A stretch of DNA of 9,940 nt from NCBI GenBank assembly GCA_949127645.1, contig CASBQM010000432.1:1-9940 (forward strand), read 5' to 3'. Numbering within the stretch: the stretch's first letter is position 1; every line of letters starts with the position of its first letter. A program made the translations under genes and the position numbers. Shown in pieces: positions 1 to 6,491 of the stretch. The notes under the pieces were generated by a model. That model ran no database searches. It worked only from the letters and a program-made list of their open reading frames with translations, and had not been told where the DNA came from. The DNA comes from Synechococcales cyanobacterium PMM_0036. Its GTDB lineage: Bacteria; Cyanobacteriota; Cyanobacteriia; Elainellales; Elainellaceae.

Positions 1-1144
1 CCAATAGCAGCCCGGTTCCGACTTCGCTCAGCAGCAGCCCGCCTGAGCTAAACAAAATCGACTTCAGCAGCTTTTCGGCTTCGTGGCGCGTCATGGGTAG
101 TCCGTATAGTCTTGCCAGGGCGCGAATCATGACTAAATCGGTGATGGCTCCCCCCAGCAAATCCAAGACGGCGAACGGATTTGCGGCAATGGCGATCGCC
201 TTCCAGCGGGCAAACTTCCAGATCAGATCTTCGGCATCCTCGCGTTGCAGTTTGACAACCTTACGGGCGATCGCTCCTTCACTGGCTCGCGCCTGACGTA
301 GGGCATTCAGTGCTAGCAAAGATCTTCCTTCTCGATCGAGGATTTCCAGAAGCTTGTTTTTTAATTCATCAATCTGCGGTGGCGGTAATTCCTGTTCGTG
401 AGTCACCTGTCCATCTGCCCATTCCACCTGCACTTCCACAGGCGCAGGTTCAGCCGCCACTAGCACAATATCTTCAGGAGTGAGAAACGGCTTACCCTCG
501 CCATCTTGTGAAAACCGAGCTTGCAGCTTACGATAAACCGTCTGCCGATCTTGATTAGGATAGAGATCGATTTTGTTAAACACCAAAATCATTGGCTTAT
601 GGGCAGTTTGCAGCTCCCTCAGTGCCTCATATTCAGTGCGAGTAATGTCTCCTGAAATCACGTATAGGATTAGGTCAGCTTGTTCTACAACTTCTCGTGC
701 CATTTGTGCCCGCAGCTCACCGCCCACTTCGTCTAGTCCCGGCGTGTCAATTAGCTCAGCCTGGGCTTGCCCCTCTGTTGACCAGTAGACCGATCGCGGA
801 TATTGCGTCACGCCATTGAGCGGTCCCGTTTGCAACAGTTTTTGCCCCAGTAAAGCATTAATGACGGCAGATTTGCCTCGACTCACTAGACCAAACACTG
901 CAACCCGAATCAATCCCTGATTCAGCTTATCCAAAGAAGTCGAGAGGCGATCGAGATCGGTTCTCATCGCTGCCTGTAGCTCAACTGAGTCAGGGTTGCG
1001 TCGCCGCATCCGAGTCTGATGAGTATAGCGGCTAATCGCCTGCTTCAGGCTGGCTTTAGCACGATTGAAATGAAATTCGGGCAAACTCGATCGCACTAAT
1101 CCAGAGGTGGAAGGAGAGTCATGATTCGATCGGTCGGGTGGCAT
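1..1144 (-). CDS. Era-like GTP-binding protein with C-terminal DUF697-type region (partial, 3' end off window)
   Basis: This is an uninterrupted minus-strand reading frame of 381 codons, from an ATG at 1144 to the left edge, so the C-terminus is missing. Visible GTPase motifs: P-loop GLVSRGKS at residues 85-92 (G1), DTPG at 133-136 (G3) and NKID at 190-193 (G4, guanine specificity). The first 80 residues are basic and alpha-helical. After the G domain, residues about 300-381 contain hydrophobic stretches (AIAIAANPFAVLDLLGGA; then a Gly/Leu-rich stretch near the edge), as in the DUF697 domain often fused to this GTPase type. Such proteins are presumed membrane-associated GTP switches; the cellular role is unknown. 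No strong Shine-Dalgarno precedes the ATG, so a start at Met46 or Met60 is possible, though both would keep the whole G domain. It diverges from the HdeD-type gene. GTPase call is firm; DUF697 assignment is from family resemblance. Confidence 0.88.
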   Translation of the reverse strand, partial: MPPDRSNHDSPSTSGLVRSSLPEFHFNRAKASLKQAISRYTHQTRMRRRNPDSVELQAAMRTDLDRLSTSLDKLNQGLIRVAVFGLVSRGKSAVINALLGQKLLQTGPLNGVTQYPRSVYWSTEGQAQAELIDTPGLDEVGGELRAQMAREVVEQADLILYVISGDITRTEYEALRELQTAHKPMILVFNKIDLYPNQDRQTVYRKLQARFSQDGEGKPFLTPEDIVLVAAEPAPVEVQVEWADGQVTHEQELPPPQIDELKNKLLEILDREGRSLLALNALRQARASEGAIARKVVKLQREDAEDLIWKFARWKAIAIAANPFAVLDLLGGAITDLVMIRALARLYGLPMTRHEAEKLLKSILFSSGGLLLSEVGTGLLL

Positions 1145-1466
1145 TGGGTTCAAGGGGCGATCGGGCAACTTGTTGTAATCCTATTTTGACCGTTTTTTAC
1201 AGTGTTCCGTAGCAGGATGCCCGTACTCTAAGTTTACGGTTTTGCCCAAGCTTCACCTGATGTGAAACTCAAGTCGAGCTAGGGGTAGGAGGGCTAGTAG
1301 CACAGGCTACTGGCGCAGCTTTTACAAAATATGACCTCCAGAACCTTTTTAGAGAATGTCTATCTTAAGGAGCTATCAAGTTTGTAAGAAACTTTCTAGG
1401 CTGATTGGAGAAGATCTGGAAACGACAATCTCTGGAAACGATAATCTAAGCAGCGAGAAATTTCAT
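1145..1466. other. Divergent intergenic region between GTPase and HdeD-type gene
   Basis: This 322-bp gap should hold the promoters of both flanking genes. I see two short inverted repeats. TTCAC/GTGAA lies at 1252-1256 and 1262-1266 (5-bp arms, 5-bp spacer), the shape of a small regulator site. CTAGTAGC/GCTACTGG lies at 1294-1301 and 1306-1313 (8 bp with one G-T pair, loop ACAG). I could not pick a convincing -35/-10 pair on either strand. An in-frame ATG at 1356 would extend the downstream gene by 37 residues, so 1356-1466 might be coding; the encoded extension shows no membrane segment or known motif, and I treat it as leader. Confidence 0.4.
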
Positions 1467-2066
1467 ATGACAACGAATGTTTCAACGGATGCTATTAAGA
1501 ATAGTCAGGGTGCCCCGATTTGGATTAGTGTTCTTTTAATCGCTTTAGGAATTGTGGCGATCGCCGTTCCAGCCGTTTCTACCATTGTGACTGAAACCTG
1601 GATTGCGCTGATCTTAATTTCTGCAGGAGCAACTAAGCTGTATTATGCTTTTCAAACCCGCCAACAAGAGGGTTTTCTTTGGAAGCTATTGCTAAGTGGT
1701 TTGTACATCGCCACAGGAATTATGCTGCTGGTTAACCCCTTATCGGGCGTAATCACGTTGACCCTCTTGTTAGGTAGCTTCTTGCTAACAGAGGGTGTAT
1801 TTGAGATCATTTTGGCGTTTCGTATCCGACCCCAGCGCAACTGGCTCTCGGTATTAGCTAATGGAATTGTCACCCTAGTGTTAGGTATTGTTATTGGGTT
1901 TGAGTGGCCCGGAAATGCGCCGTGGCTGCTGGGTGTTGCGATCGGTGCCAGCATCATTTCGACTGGCGTTTCACGACTGATGCTATCGCTCAATCCACGA
2001 GCTGTCGCTGATACGGCAAGCCTGCCCGACAAAGTGTCTGATACTCCGACTTCAGAACAATTTTGA
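1467..2066 (+). CDS. HdeD/DUF308 family six-helix membrane protein
   Basis: From ATG 1467 the product has 199 residues, matching the usual HdeD-family length of about 185-200. It is almost wholly hydrophobic, with six predicted membrane helices arranged as three hairpins of similar pattern. Examples are IWISVLLIALGIVAIAVPAV (first), ETWIALILISAGATKLYYAF (second) and WLLGVAIGASIISTGVSRLM (sixth); the Gly-rich 'ALGI.AI..P' opening is typical of DUF308. The polar C-terminal tail after the last helix is about 30 residues. In enterobacteria HdeD contributes to acid resistance at high cell density; in cyanobacteria the role is not established. I prefer 1467 because the family normally begins with a short polar stretch such as MTTNVSTD. 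An in-frame ATG at 1356 gives 236 residues, and neither start has a strong Shine-Dalgarno. The next gene follows after 85 bp, separated by a hairpin. Confidence 0.85.
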   Translation: MTTNVSTDAIKNSQGAPIWISVLLIALGIVAIAVPAVSTIVTETWIALILISAGATKLYYAFQTRQQEGFLWKLLLSGLYIATGIMLLVNPLSGVITLTLLLGSFLLTEGVFEIILAFRIRPQRNWLSVLANGIVTLVLGIVIGFEWPGNAPWLLGVAIGASIISTGVSRLMLSLNPRAVADTASLPDKVSDTPTSEQF

Positions 2067-2088
2067 CAACTTAAAACTCTTGTTGCTT

Positions 2089-2115
2089 AAGGGCTGTGGA
2101 TAAAGCGCAGCCCTT
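2089..2115 (+). terminator. Stable hairpin after the HdeD-type gene, possible terminator or attenuator
   Basis: AAGGGCTGTG (2089-2098) pairs with CGCAGCCCTT (2106-2115), a 10-bp stem with one G-T pair and a 7-nt loop. It begins 23 bp after the HdeD-type stop and lies 36 bp before the next ATG. No run of T follows on either strand, so it is not a textbook intrinsic terminator. It could end or protect the upstream transcript, or partly separate expression of the two plus-strand genes. Confidence 0.45.
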
Positions 2116-2151
2116 CAAGTGGCGATCTTCTACTAAAGCTGAGCATTATCT

Positions 2152-2436
2152 ATGACATTCGAGAATACGGAAGCTTCTCTCTTCGATCGCACGTTTCGAG
2201 ACGGCGAGGGCAATATTGTCCTTGCTCAAATGCCAAATTTGCCGATCTTAGTTTGGTTTGCAGCGACCTTGCTTAAACTTGTAGTTACAAGCGGTAATAT
2301 CCATGCAGGTCTGGAGGCGATCGCGTTTGGTAGCCTGTTTACTTGGGCGTGGCAAGAATTATTTCAGGGCGTAAACTACTTTCGTCGAGCGCTAGGTTTG
2401 ATCGTGCTAGTAAGTGCGATCGCGCTTAAGGTCTAG
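2152..2436 (+). CDS. Small conserved-looking membrane protein of unknown function (94 aa)
   Basis: I cannot assign a named function. The 94-residue product begins with a polar stretch (MTFENTEASLFDRTFRDGEG) followed by hydrophobic segments at about residues 29-46 (LPILVWFAATLLKLVV), 52-70 (aromatic, FGSLFTWAWQELF) and 80-94 (LGLIVLVSAIALKV). Two or three membrane passes are therefore likely. The charged loop between the last two (QGVNYFRRA) probably sits on the cytoplasmic side. Composition and two internal HIP1 octamers match the neighbours, so there is no sign of recent transfer. No strong Shine-Dalgarno precedes the ATG. It sits 85 bp after the HdeD-type gene on the same strand and ends only 21 bp from the stop of the convergent DUF4385 gene. 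I recall similar short cyanobacterial hypothetical proteins with the same DRTFRD and FTWAWQELFQG blocks, but cannot search to confirm this. Confidence 0.75.
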   Translation: MTFENTEASLFDRTFRDGEGNIVLAQMPNLPILVWFAATLLKLVVTSGNIHAGLEAIAFGSLFTWAWQELFQGVNYFRRALGLIVLVSAIALKV

Positions 2437-2457
2437 TGAGGTTAACCGTAAGCGGTG

Positions 2458-2925
2458 TCAAGAAATGTATTGTCTGCGATGCTGATCCGCTAATTTCAGA
2501 TACTCTAAATCGGTTTTGGCTAACTGCCATTTTTCGTAAAAACTCTTGGCGGATTCGGCTTTAATCGGGTCTTCCTCTCGGGGCAAGACAATCCTTATAG
2601 CTTTGTTTTCTGAGTCTGCATACTTACGTCCTGACTTATGGTTGGCATAACGACGCGATCGCGTATAGCCCATTTGTAAATACTTCCGCGCCATATCCAT
2701 ACCCACAAAGTCGCCCTGCTCTTTGTATTCAAGGAACAGGGCAAAGATTTTTTCGGCTGATTGACGAGCAATCTCTGGCGTTTTGAACTTCCAGTAGGGC
2801 AGGATTTCGCTTTTGTAAGGTTGTACAAGCAACACACCTTGCTCACCTCGACCGATGCTGTAAAGTTCTGGATGCTGTCGAAAGTCGATCGCCTTAAAAT
2901 CGAGTGAGTAATCAAATTTCTTCAT
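2458..2925 (-). CDS. DUF4385 domain-containing protein
   Basis: The product is a soluble protein of 155 residues from ATG 2925. It opens with MKKFDYSLDFKAIDFRQHPE and continues with GRGEQGVLLVQPYKSEILPYW, followed by DFVGMDMARKYLQMGYTR. These blocks match my recollection of the DUF4385 family, widespread but uncharacterised in bacteria and phages. The middle is basic (TRSRRYANHKSGRKY), which could favour nucleic acid contact, but that is speculation. The C-terminal third is helical and charged, ending YLKLADQHRRQYIS. A TTG two codons upstream (2931) could also open the frame; the ATG is favoured because family members normally begin MKKFDYS. No signal peptide or membrane segment is present. 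The gene is convergent with the 94-residue membrane protein gene and lies downstream of the amylase, from which it is separated by an intrinsic terminator, so it is probably transcribed on its own. Confidence 0.85.
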   Translation of the reverse strand: MKKFDYSLDFKAIDFRQHPELYSIGRGEQGVLLVQPYKSEILPYWKFKTPEIARQSAEKIFALFLEYKEQGDFVGMDMARKYLQMGYTRSRRYANHKSGRKYADSENKAIRIVLPREEDPIKAESAKSFYEKWQLAKTDLEYLKLADQHRRQYIS

Positions 2926-2986
2926 TTGCAAATCGCGTGATAGATTACAGAGTTACTTCAGGGCACACTGACTTAAAGTAGAACCT

Positions 2987-3032
2987 AAAAACCTCTCATA
3001 CTTTGCGCCCAATGAGTACAAGATATGAGAGG
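2987..3032 (-). terminator. Intrinsic terminator downstream of the alpha-amylase gene
   Basis: Read on the minus strand, CCTCTCATA (3032-3024) pairs perfectly with TATGAGAGG (3000-2992), a 9-bp stem around a 23-nt loop. It is followed at once by TTTTT (2991-2987). It begins 49 bp after the amylase stop and lies before the DUF4385 start. The long loop weakens it, but position and T run fit an intrinsic terminator for the amylase transcript. Confidence 0.6.
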
Positions 3033-3081
3033 ACTTAGAATAGGTCAATAAAACTATCGCTTTGGAACAGATACCAAATTC

Positions 3082-4575
3082 TTATGACTCTGGTACCCAA
3101 ATAGAGACAGAGCCAGCCAGACAGCGAAACTCGGCCCAGCCTTCCTCATTTGTGGTAACGAGATCACTGATGTGTTCAGTAATGTCAACATAGGTGCGAT
3201 TGGGTTGACCGATCTCCATGAACTTGCTGCCCTCATCGCCATTGCTTAGAACAACTGCCACGCCACCCGGATGATCTTCTTCGCCTAAGCGAGTCCAGCC
3301 GATCGTGTTTGCATGATCAAAATAGTCGTATTGCTCGCCATAGGCATAAGTCTGCCGTGCATGAAGCATCTTATCGAGTAAGAATTGATGCTGGTCTAGC
3401 CACACTTCGCACTCAGTGCCATCACTAGCAATGTCTTTGTAATGTGCGCCATAGTAGTCGGCATAGAAGATACAGGGATAGCCTTCGCGGCGCAGTAAGA
3501 TCAGCGAATAGGCAAGTGGTTTAAACCAGGGTTCAACCACAGACTCTAATGACTGCAATGGCTGTGAGTCATGATTATCGACCAAGGTTACAGCTAAAGC
3601 AGGCTGTTGCTGAACTAGCGTGTTGTCAAAAATCTGCCGCATATCATACGAATTTCCCGCCTGACTTGCTACATGAAAGTTGTAGTGTAGCGGCGCATCA
3701 AAGAGAGTTACCCTACCATTCGTAGTCTCAATAAAGTTGTGAAGAGCTTCAACTTCATAAGACCAGTATTCACCTACCGCAAACAGATCGCGCTGAGCGT
3801 GGTTACTCACATGTTCTAGCCATTCCCGAAAGAATTCTGCTGATACGTGTTTGACAGCATCAAATCGGAAGCCATCCACTCCTGTTGTATCTACATACCA
3901 TTCTCCCCAGTATTTGAGTTCTCCTGAGACTTCGGGATGGCTTGTGTCTAGATCACAGCCCATTAAGTAGTCAAAATTTCCTTTCTCTAGGTCAACGTCA
4001 CTGTCAAAATTCTTTCCTTTAAGCAGGTAAATTGCATTCGCAGATTCGTTGTAAACGTTGTAGTCGATCGCGTCGAAATGCCACCAGTGCCACTGCATAC
4101 TGGAATACTTCTCACCGCGACCTGGAAATGTAAAATGCGTCCAGGCTTTAATCTTTTGGTATTCGCCAATTTTTTCGTTACGATTCTCAGGATCGTAGGG
4201 CGTTGCTTCTGCTTCCTCTTCTGCATCAGCGCCTAACTTGTGATTGAGGACGGCATCCGCGTAGATACGAATTCCCACAGCCTGTGCCGCTTTAACTGCA
4301 CGAATGTATTCATCTTTAGTTCCGTACTTTGTACGCACAGATCCTTTTTGATCAAACTCGCCCAAGTCAAATAGATCGTAGACTCCATAGCCTACATCCA
4401 TACCGCCTCCTGTTCCTTTGTAGGCGGGTGGTAGCCATAGCGCAGTTACGCCAGCCTTCGCCAGATCCTCAGCAGATTCCGTCAACTGATTCCACAGACT
4501 ACCATCGTCCGGATTGTACCAGTGAAAGTACTGCATCATCACGCCATTAGTCTCAGACACAACTGCCTCCGGCAA
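3082..4575 (-). CDS. Cytosolic alpha-amylase, GH13 (subfamily 5-like)
   Basis: The 497-residue enzyme hydrolyses internal alpha-1,4 bonds of glycogen or maltodextrin. All GH13 regions are intact: region I DAVLNH (107-112), region II GVDGFRFDAVKH (232-243, nucleophile D239), region III AVGEYW with acid/base E269, and region IV VDNHDS with stabiliser D336. The stretch VGYGVYDLFDLGEFDQKGSV (61-80) is typical of liquefying bacterial amylases of GH13_5. A compact beta-domain follows the barrel at about residues 405-497. There is no signal peptide; the barrel starts almost at residue 12, so the enzyme should act in the cytosol on storage glycogen. The frame opens with TTG at 4575; a GTG at 4560 or ATG at 4539 (Met13) are alternatives, and the first strand MMQYFHWY is retained in all cases. 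No good Shine-Dalgarno is visible. It is probably monocistronic: a terminator follows and the palindromic element lies upstream. Confidence 0.95.
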   Translation of the reverse strand: MPEAVVSETNGVMMQYFHWYNPDDGSLWNQLTESAEDLAKAGVTALWLPPAYKGTGGGMDVGYGVYDLFDLGEFDQKGSVRTKYGTKDEYIRAVKAAQAVGIRIYADAVLNHKLGADAEEEAEATPYDPENRNEKIGEYQKIKAWTHFTFPGRGEKYSSMQWHWWHFDAIDYNVYNESANAIYLLKGKNFDSDVDLEKGNFDYLMGCDLDTSHPEVSGELKYWGEWYVDTTGVDGFRFDAVKHVSAEFFREWLEHVSNHAQRDLFAVGEYWSYEVEALHNFIETTNGRVTLFDAPLHYNFHVASQAGNSYDMRQIFDNTLVQQQPALAVTLVDNHDSQPLQSLESVVEPWFKPLAYSLILLRREGYPCIFYADYYGAHYKDIASDGTECEVWLDQHQFLLDKMLHARQTYAYGEQYDYFDHANTIGWTRLGEEDHPGGVAVVLSNGDEGSKFMEIGQPNRTYVDITEHISDLVTTNEEGWAEFRCLAGSVSIWVPES

Positions 4576-4711
4576 AATATAGATTGTTTTTCTTTCTTGA
4601 AACTTAACAATACGTCAAACGATAGGAGTAATCATCCATCTACTTAACTATACAAATCTCAAAAAGACCTATCTATCGGAAGATGCTGTTTTTGTTTCTC
4701 AGGAGCTTCCG

Positions 4712-4804
4712 TATAGCAATCCTAAATGGTTTGTGAGAGGTGGGGCGGGCGCAGCCCGCCCCACCTCTCACAAACCATCTCACAAATCACCTGGGATCGC
4801 TATA
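4712..4804. repeat. 93-bp palindromic MITE-like element
   Basis: The core is a perfect 25-bp inverted repeat (4726-4750 and 4754-4778) around the loop GCA; the stem is very G+C-rich in its inner 13 bp. Outside it, the ends form an imperfect longer inverted repeat: TATAGCAATCC at 4712-4722 and, on the other strand, TATAGCGATCC at 4804-4794. Over 27 bp the two outer arms agree at 22 positions and all five differences are transitions. The right side also carries a 12-bp tandem duplication (4766-4777 and 4778-4789, one mismatch) that the left side lacks. The ends could be read as TA flanks around TAGCRATCC termini, as expected of TA-targeting elements such as IS630/Tc1 relatives, but a target duplication is not proven. 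It has no coding capacity of its own, yet it overlaps the 3' end of the DUF1003 gene. Confidence 0.75.
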
Positions 4805-5505
4805 GATACGGGACGAATAGAATTGGGTGCTAGCTCTTTTTCTAAGTTATCTTGAAGTGTTTCCAGGACAGCGATCGGATCGGCTGCTTCTTGCATCACT
4901 TCTGCTTCAGGATCATGACGATCGATTACATTGGGCAAGTCTGTGCGCAGTTCTTCTAAAAGCGCAATGATTTTGGCAATTTTTTGTTCAGATAAAAGAT
5001 TAAGTTGCAGCATTAATTGCGATCGTTGCTCAGCGAAGCTTTCTTGACGAGACTGCCGTACTAGCACTCCCGTCGAGATTAAAAGTGCTGCTGCATCTAA
5101 ACCATCATTTGCCCAAATAAAAGACGGCAATTTGAAGGGCAACACCTCTACAGCGTTAATAAAATCTCCCATAATCCAGATCAACAGTCCTGCTAGCAAA
5201 CCGTACATAAACGCCGATCGCCCGAAGAAAGCAGCAAATTCTTCTAACATCCGCTGATGAGCTGGAATATCTCGCACTTTCTGCGTATGAAGCCCAATAA
5301 TGGCTTCAATATTTTTAGTAATAGGATCGGGTAAGGGAGCTGTTAAAATCCGGCGACGGCTAGCGTTAAAGTTCAATTCAGCCACGCCCGGATGACCTGG
5401 TAAATCACGACTGGGTGAATCATAATTTAATGTATTATCGCGTGATGGAATGTCGTTAGCGCGATCGCCATTAGAGTCAACCGGATGGATGGTGTCGTGA
5501 GTCAT
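4780..5505 (-). CDS. DUF1003 family membrane protein
   Basis: The 241-residue protein has a long polar N-terminus (about 1-85), then two membrane helices at about 99-118 (FMYGLLAGLLIWIMGDFINA) and 132-149 (NDGLDAAALLISTGVLVRQS). These are followed by a charged helical segment rich in Gln, Arg and Leu (150-190), the usual DUF1003 order of TM hairpin then QSRQ...R...L.LN helix. DUF1003 proteins are uncharacterised inner-membrane proteins. The tail 191-241 is acidic and variable. Its last seven codons (IAIPGDL) and TGA stop lie inside the palindromic element at 4712-4804, so the native C-terminus may have been replaced by insertion. The mRNA runs into the element's 25-bp hairpin directly after the stop, which could end or stabilise the transcript although no T run follows. 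ATG 5505 has no clear Shine-Dalgarno; the divergent neighbour starts 160 bp away. Confidence 0.85.
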   Translation of the reverse strand: MTHDTIHPVDSNGDRANDIPSRDNTLNYDSPSRDLPGHPGVAELNFNASRRRILTAPLPDPITKNIEAIIGLHTQKVRDIPAHQRMLEEFAAFFGRSAFMYGLLAGLLIWIMGDFINAVEVLPFKLPSFIWANDGLDAAALLISTGVLVRQSRQESFAEQRSQLMLQLNLLSEQKIAKIIALLEELRTDLPNVIDRHDPEAEVMQEAADPIAVLETLQDNLEKELAPNSIRPVSIAIPGDL

Positions 5506-5653
5506 ATAGATTGCAATAGTTCTGTCTTTTGTAGCTATATTTCCACTGATTAGCTTTAGAGAGTGGCTTGAAGGATGTATGTAGTCTAGCGTACGGAATA
5601 AACACCCATGTTAGCGGTTTCACTCAGTAAACGATCGCAGATTTTAATAAGCC

Positions 5654-5661
5654 AGAGGTGA
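5654..5661 (+). promoter_or_regulatory. Ribosome binding site of the DUF6885-like gene
   Basis: AGAGGTGA at 5654-5661 is a near-ideal Shine-Dalgarno, four bases before ATG 5666. It fixes the start there rather than at the downstream in-frame ATG coding Met16 (5711). Confidence 0.75.
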
Positions 5662-5665
5662 GTAA

Positions 5666-6466
5666 ATGCAAAACTTTTCAGTTTGTTTGCTGCCAGGATT
5701 TGAGCGCATTATGTCAGAACATCGGTTGGCTGGACAGCAGCCAGACAACCTTTGTGGACCCTACTGGGTCGCCGTATTGCTGCGATCTCACGGCATTCCT
5801 CTAACACCCGAGCAAGTTGCCCAAGTTGCAGGCTCCGTGCTGCCTACGGGATATCCGGAAACCTGGTTGCCTAATGGCGCAAGCTCTCGGCAAGACTACT
5901 GTCTAACATTACCTGAAGCAAGTGACCTCAAAGATGCTGGAACGTCTGCACAGGGCTTGATGACTGCCGCTTCCAGGCTTTCTAACAATGCTTACAGATT
6001 TGTACCGCTCCAGGCAAATTGGACAGCCGATCGCCTAGAAACCCTCTTGCAGCTATGCGAGAGTTATCCGCACTGGGAAGCTGTGCCACTTTGCAATCTG
6101 CGGACTGATTCCCTCTGGGGGGCGAATCTGCCCGTAGAAGATGCGATCGCCTATCTTGCAGGTGGCACAATCACGCCGCCCTCTGCCGACTGGAAGGTAG
6201 GACATTTCTTGGTGTTGGCAGGAACCGTGCGGGGGATTCGATCGCTAGCGCTGATCTGCGATACCTATCCCAAATTCGGCTGGCAGGGGTATCACTTACA
6301 GTCATTAGACGCGATCGCTCAAGCGCTCAACCGTGGAGATGGACATGGCGGAGGCATTCTGCTATTTGTATCCAGTGGCGATCGAGAGCAAGTTGAACAT
6401 CAGTTTAGACAAGAGGGGTTTGCGATCGAATGCTGGGATAACGGCAGTCCGCAGCCTAGCTCGTAG
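5666..6466 (+). CDS. Probable DUF6885 family protein, possible papain/C39-like fold
   Basis: The soluble 266-residue protein starts from a well-placed Shine-Dalgarno. Its conserved-looking blocks are LPGFERI (9-15), PDNLCGPYWVAVLLRSHGI (26-44), a central RQDYCLTLP (75-83), WKVGHFLVLAG (176-186), ICDTYPKFGWQGYH (197-210) and GGGILLF (228-234). They match my memory of the uncharacterised DUF6885 family of actinobacteria and cyanobacteria. Cys30 within NLCGPYW, His180 within VGHFLVL and Asp199 within CDTYP appear in the order and settings seen in C39/papain-like peptidases (Cys in a helix start, His in a strand, Asp shortly after). A cysteine-peptidase or transglutaminase-like activity is therefore possible but is inference only. 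No signal peptide or membrane helix is present. It diverges from the DUF1003 gene and is convergent with the ligase gene, 25 bp apart, so it is probably transcribed alone. Confidence 0.7.
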   Translation: MQNFSVCLLPGFERIMSEHRLAGQQPDNLCGPYWVAVLLRSHGIPLTPEQVAQVAGSVLPTGYPETWLPNGASSRQDYCLTLPEASDLKDAGTSAQGLMTAASRLSNNAYRFVPLQANWTADRLETLLQLCESYPHWEAVPLCNLRTDSLWGANLPVEDAIAYLAGGTITPPSADWKVGHFLVLAGTVRGIRSLALICDTYPKFGWQGYHLQSLDAIAQALNRGDGHGGGILLFVSSGDREQVEHQFRQEGFAIECWDNGSPQPSS

Positions 6467-6491
6467 TCTAGTTCTCCTATTTAATGAGAAT

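Noticed and set aside
573..788. Plus-strand 71-residue frame (and a similar one at 93-296)
   Set aside because: Both are antisense to the GTPase gene, whose G-domain motifs are intact across this stretch.
1652..2032. 126-residue minus-strand frame opposite the HdeD-type gene
   Set aside because: It lies antisense to a clear six-helix membrane protein, and its composition is that of a shadow frame with no recognisable domain.
4560..4680. Sigma-70-type promoter before the amylase (TTGACG and TATATT on the minus strand)
   Set aside because: The two hexamers are not correctly spaced, and TATATT abuts the proposed TTG start, so I could not support a promoter call.
4726..4778. Classical intrinsic terminator for the DUF1003 gene
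   Set aside because: The stem is strong, but no T run follows on the minus strand, and the outer arms point to a repeat element. A terminator-like side effect remains possible.
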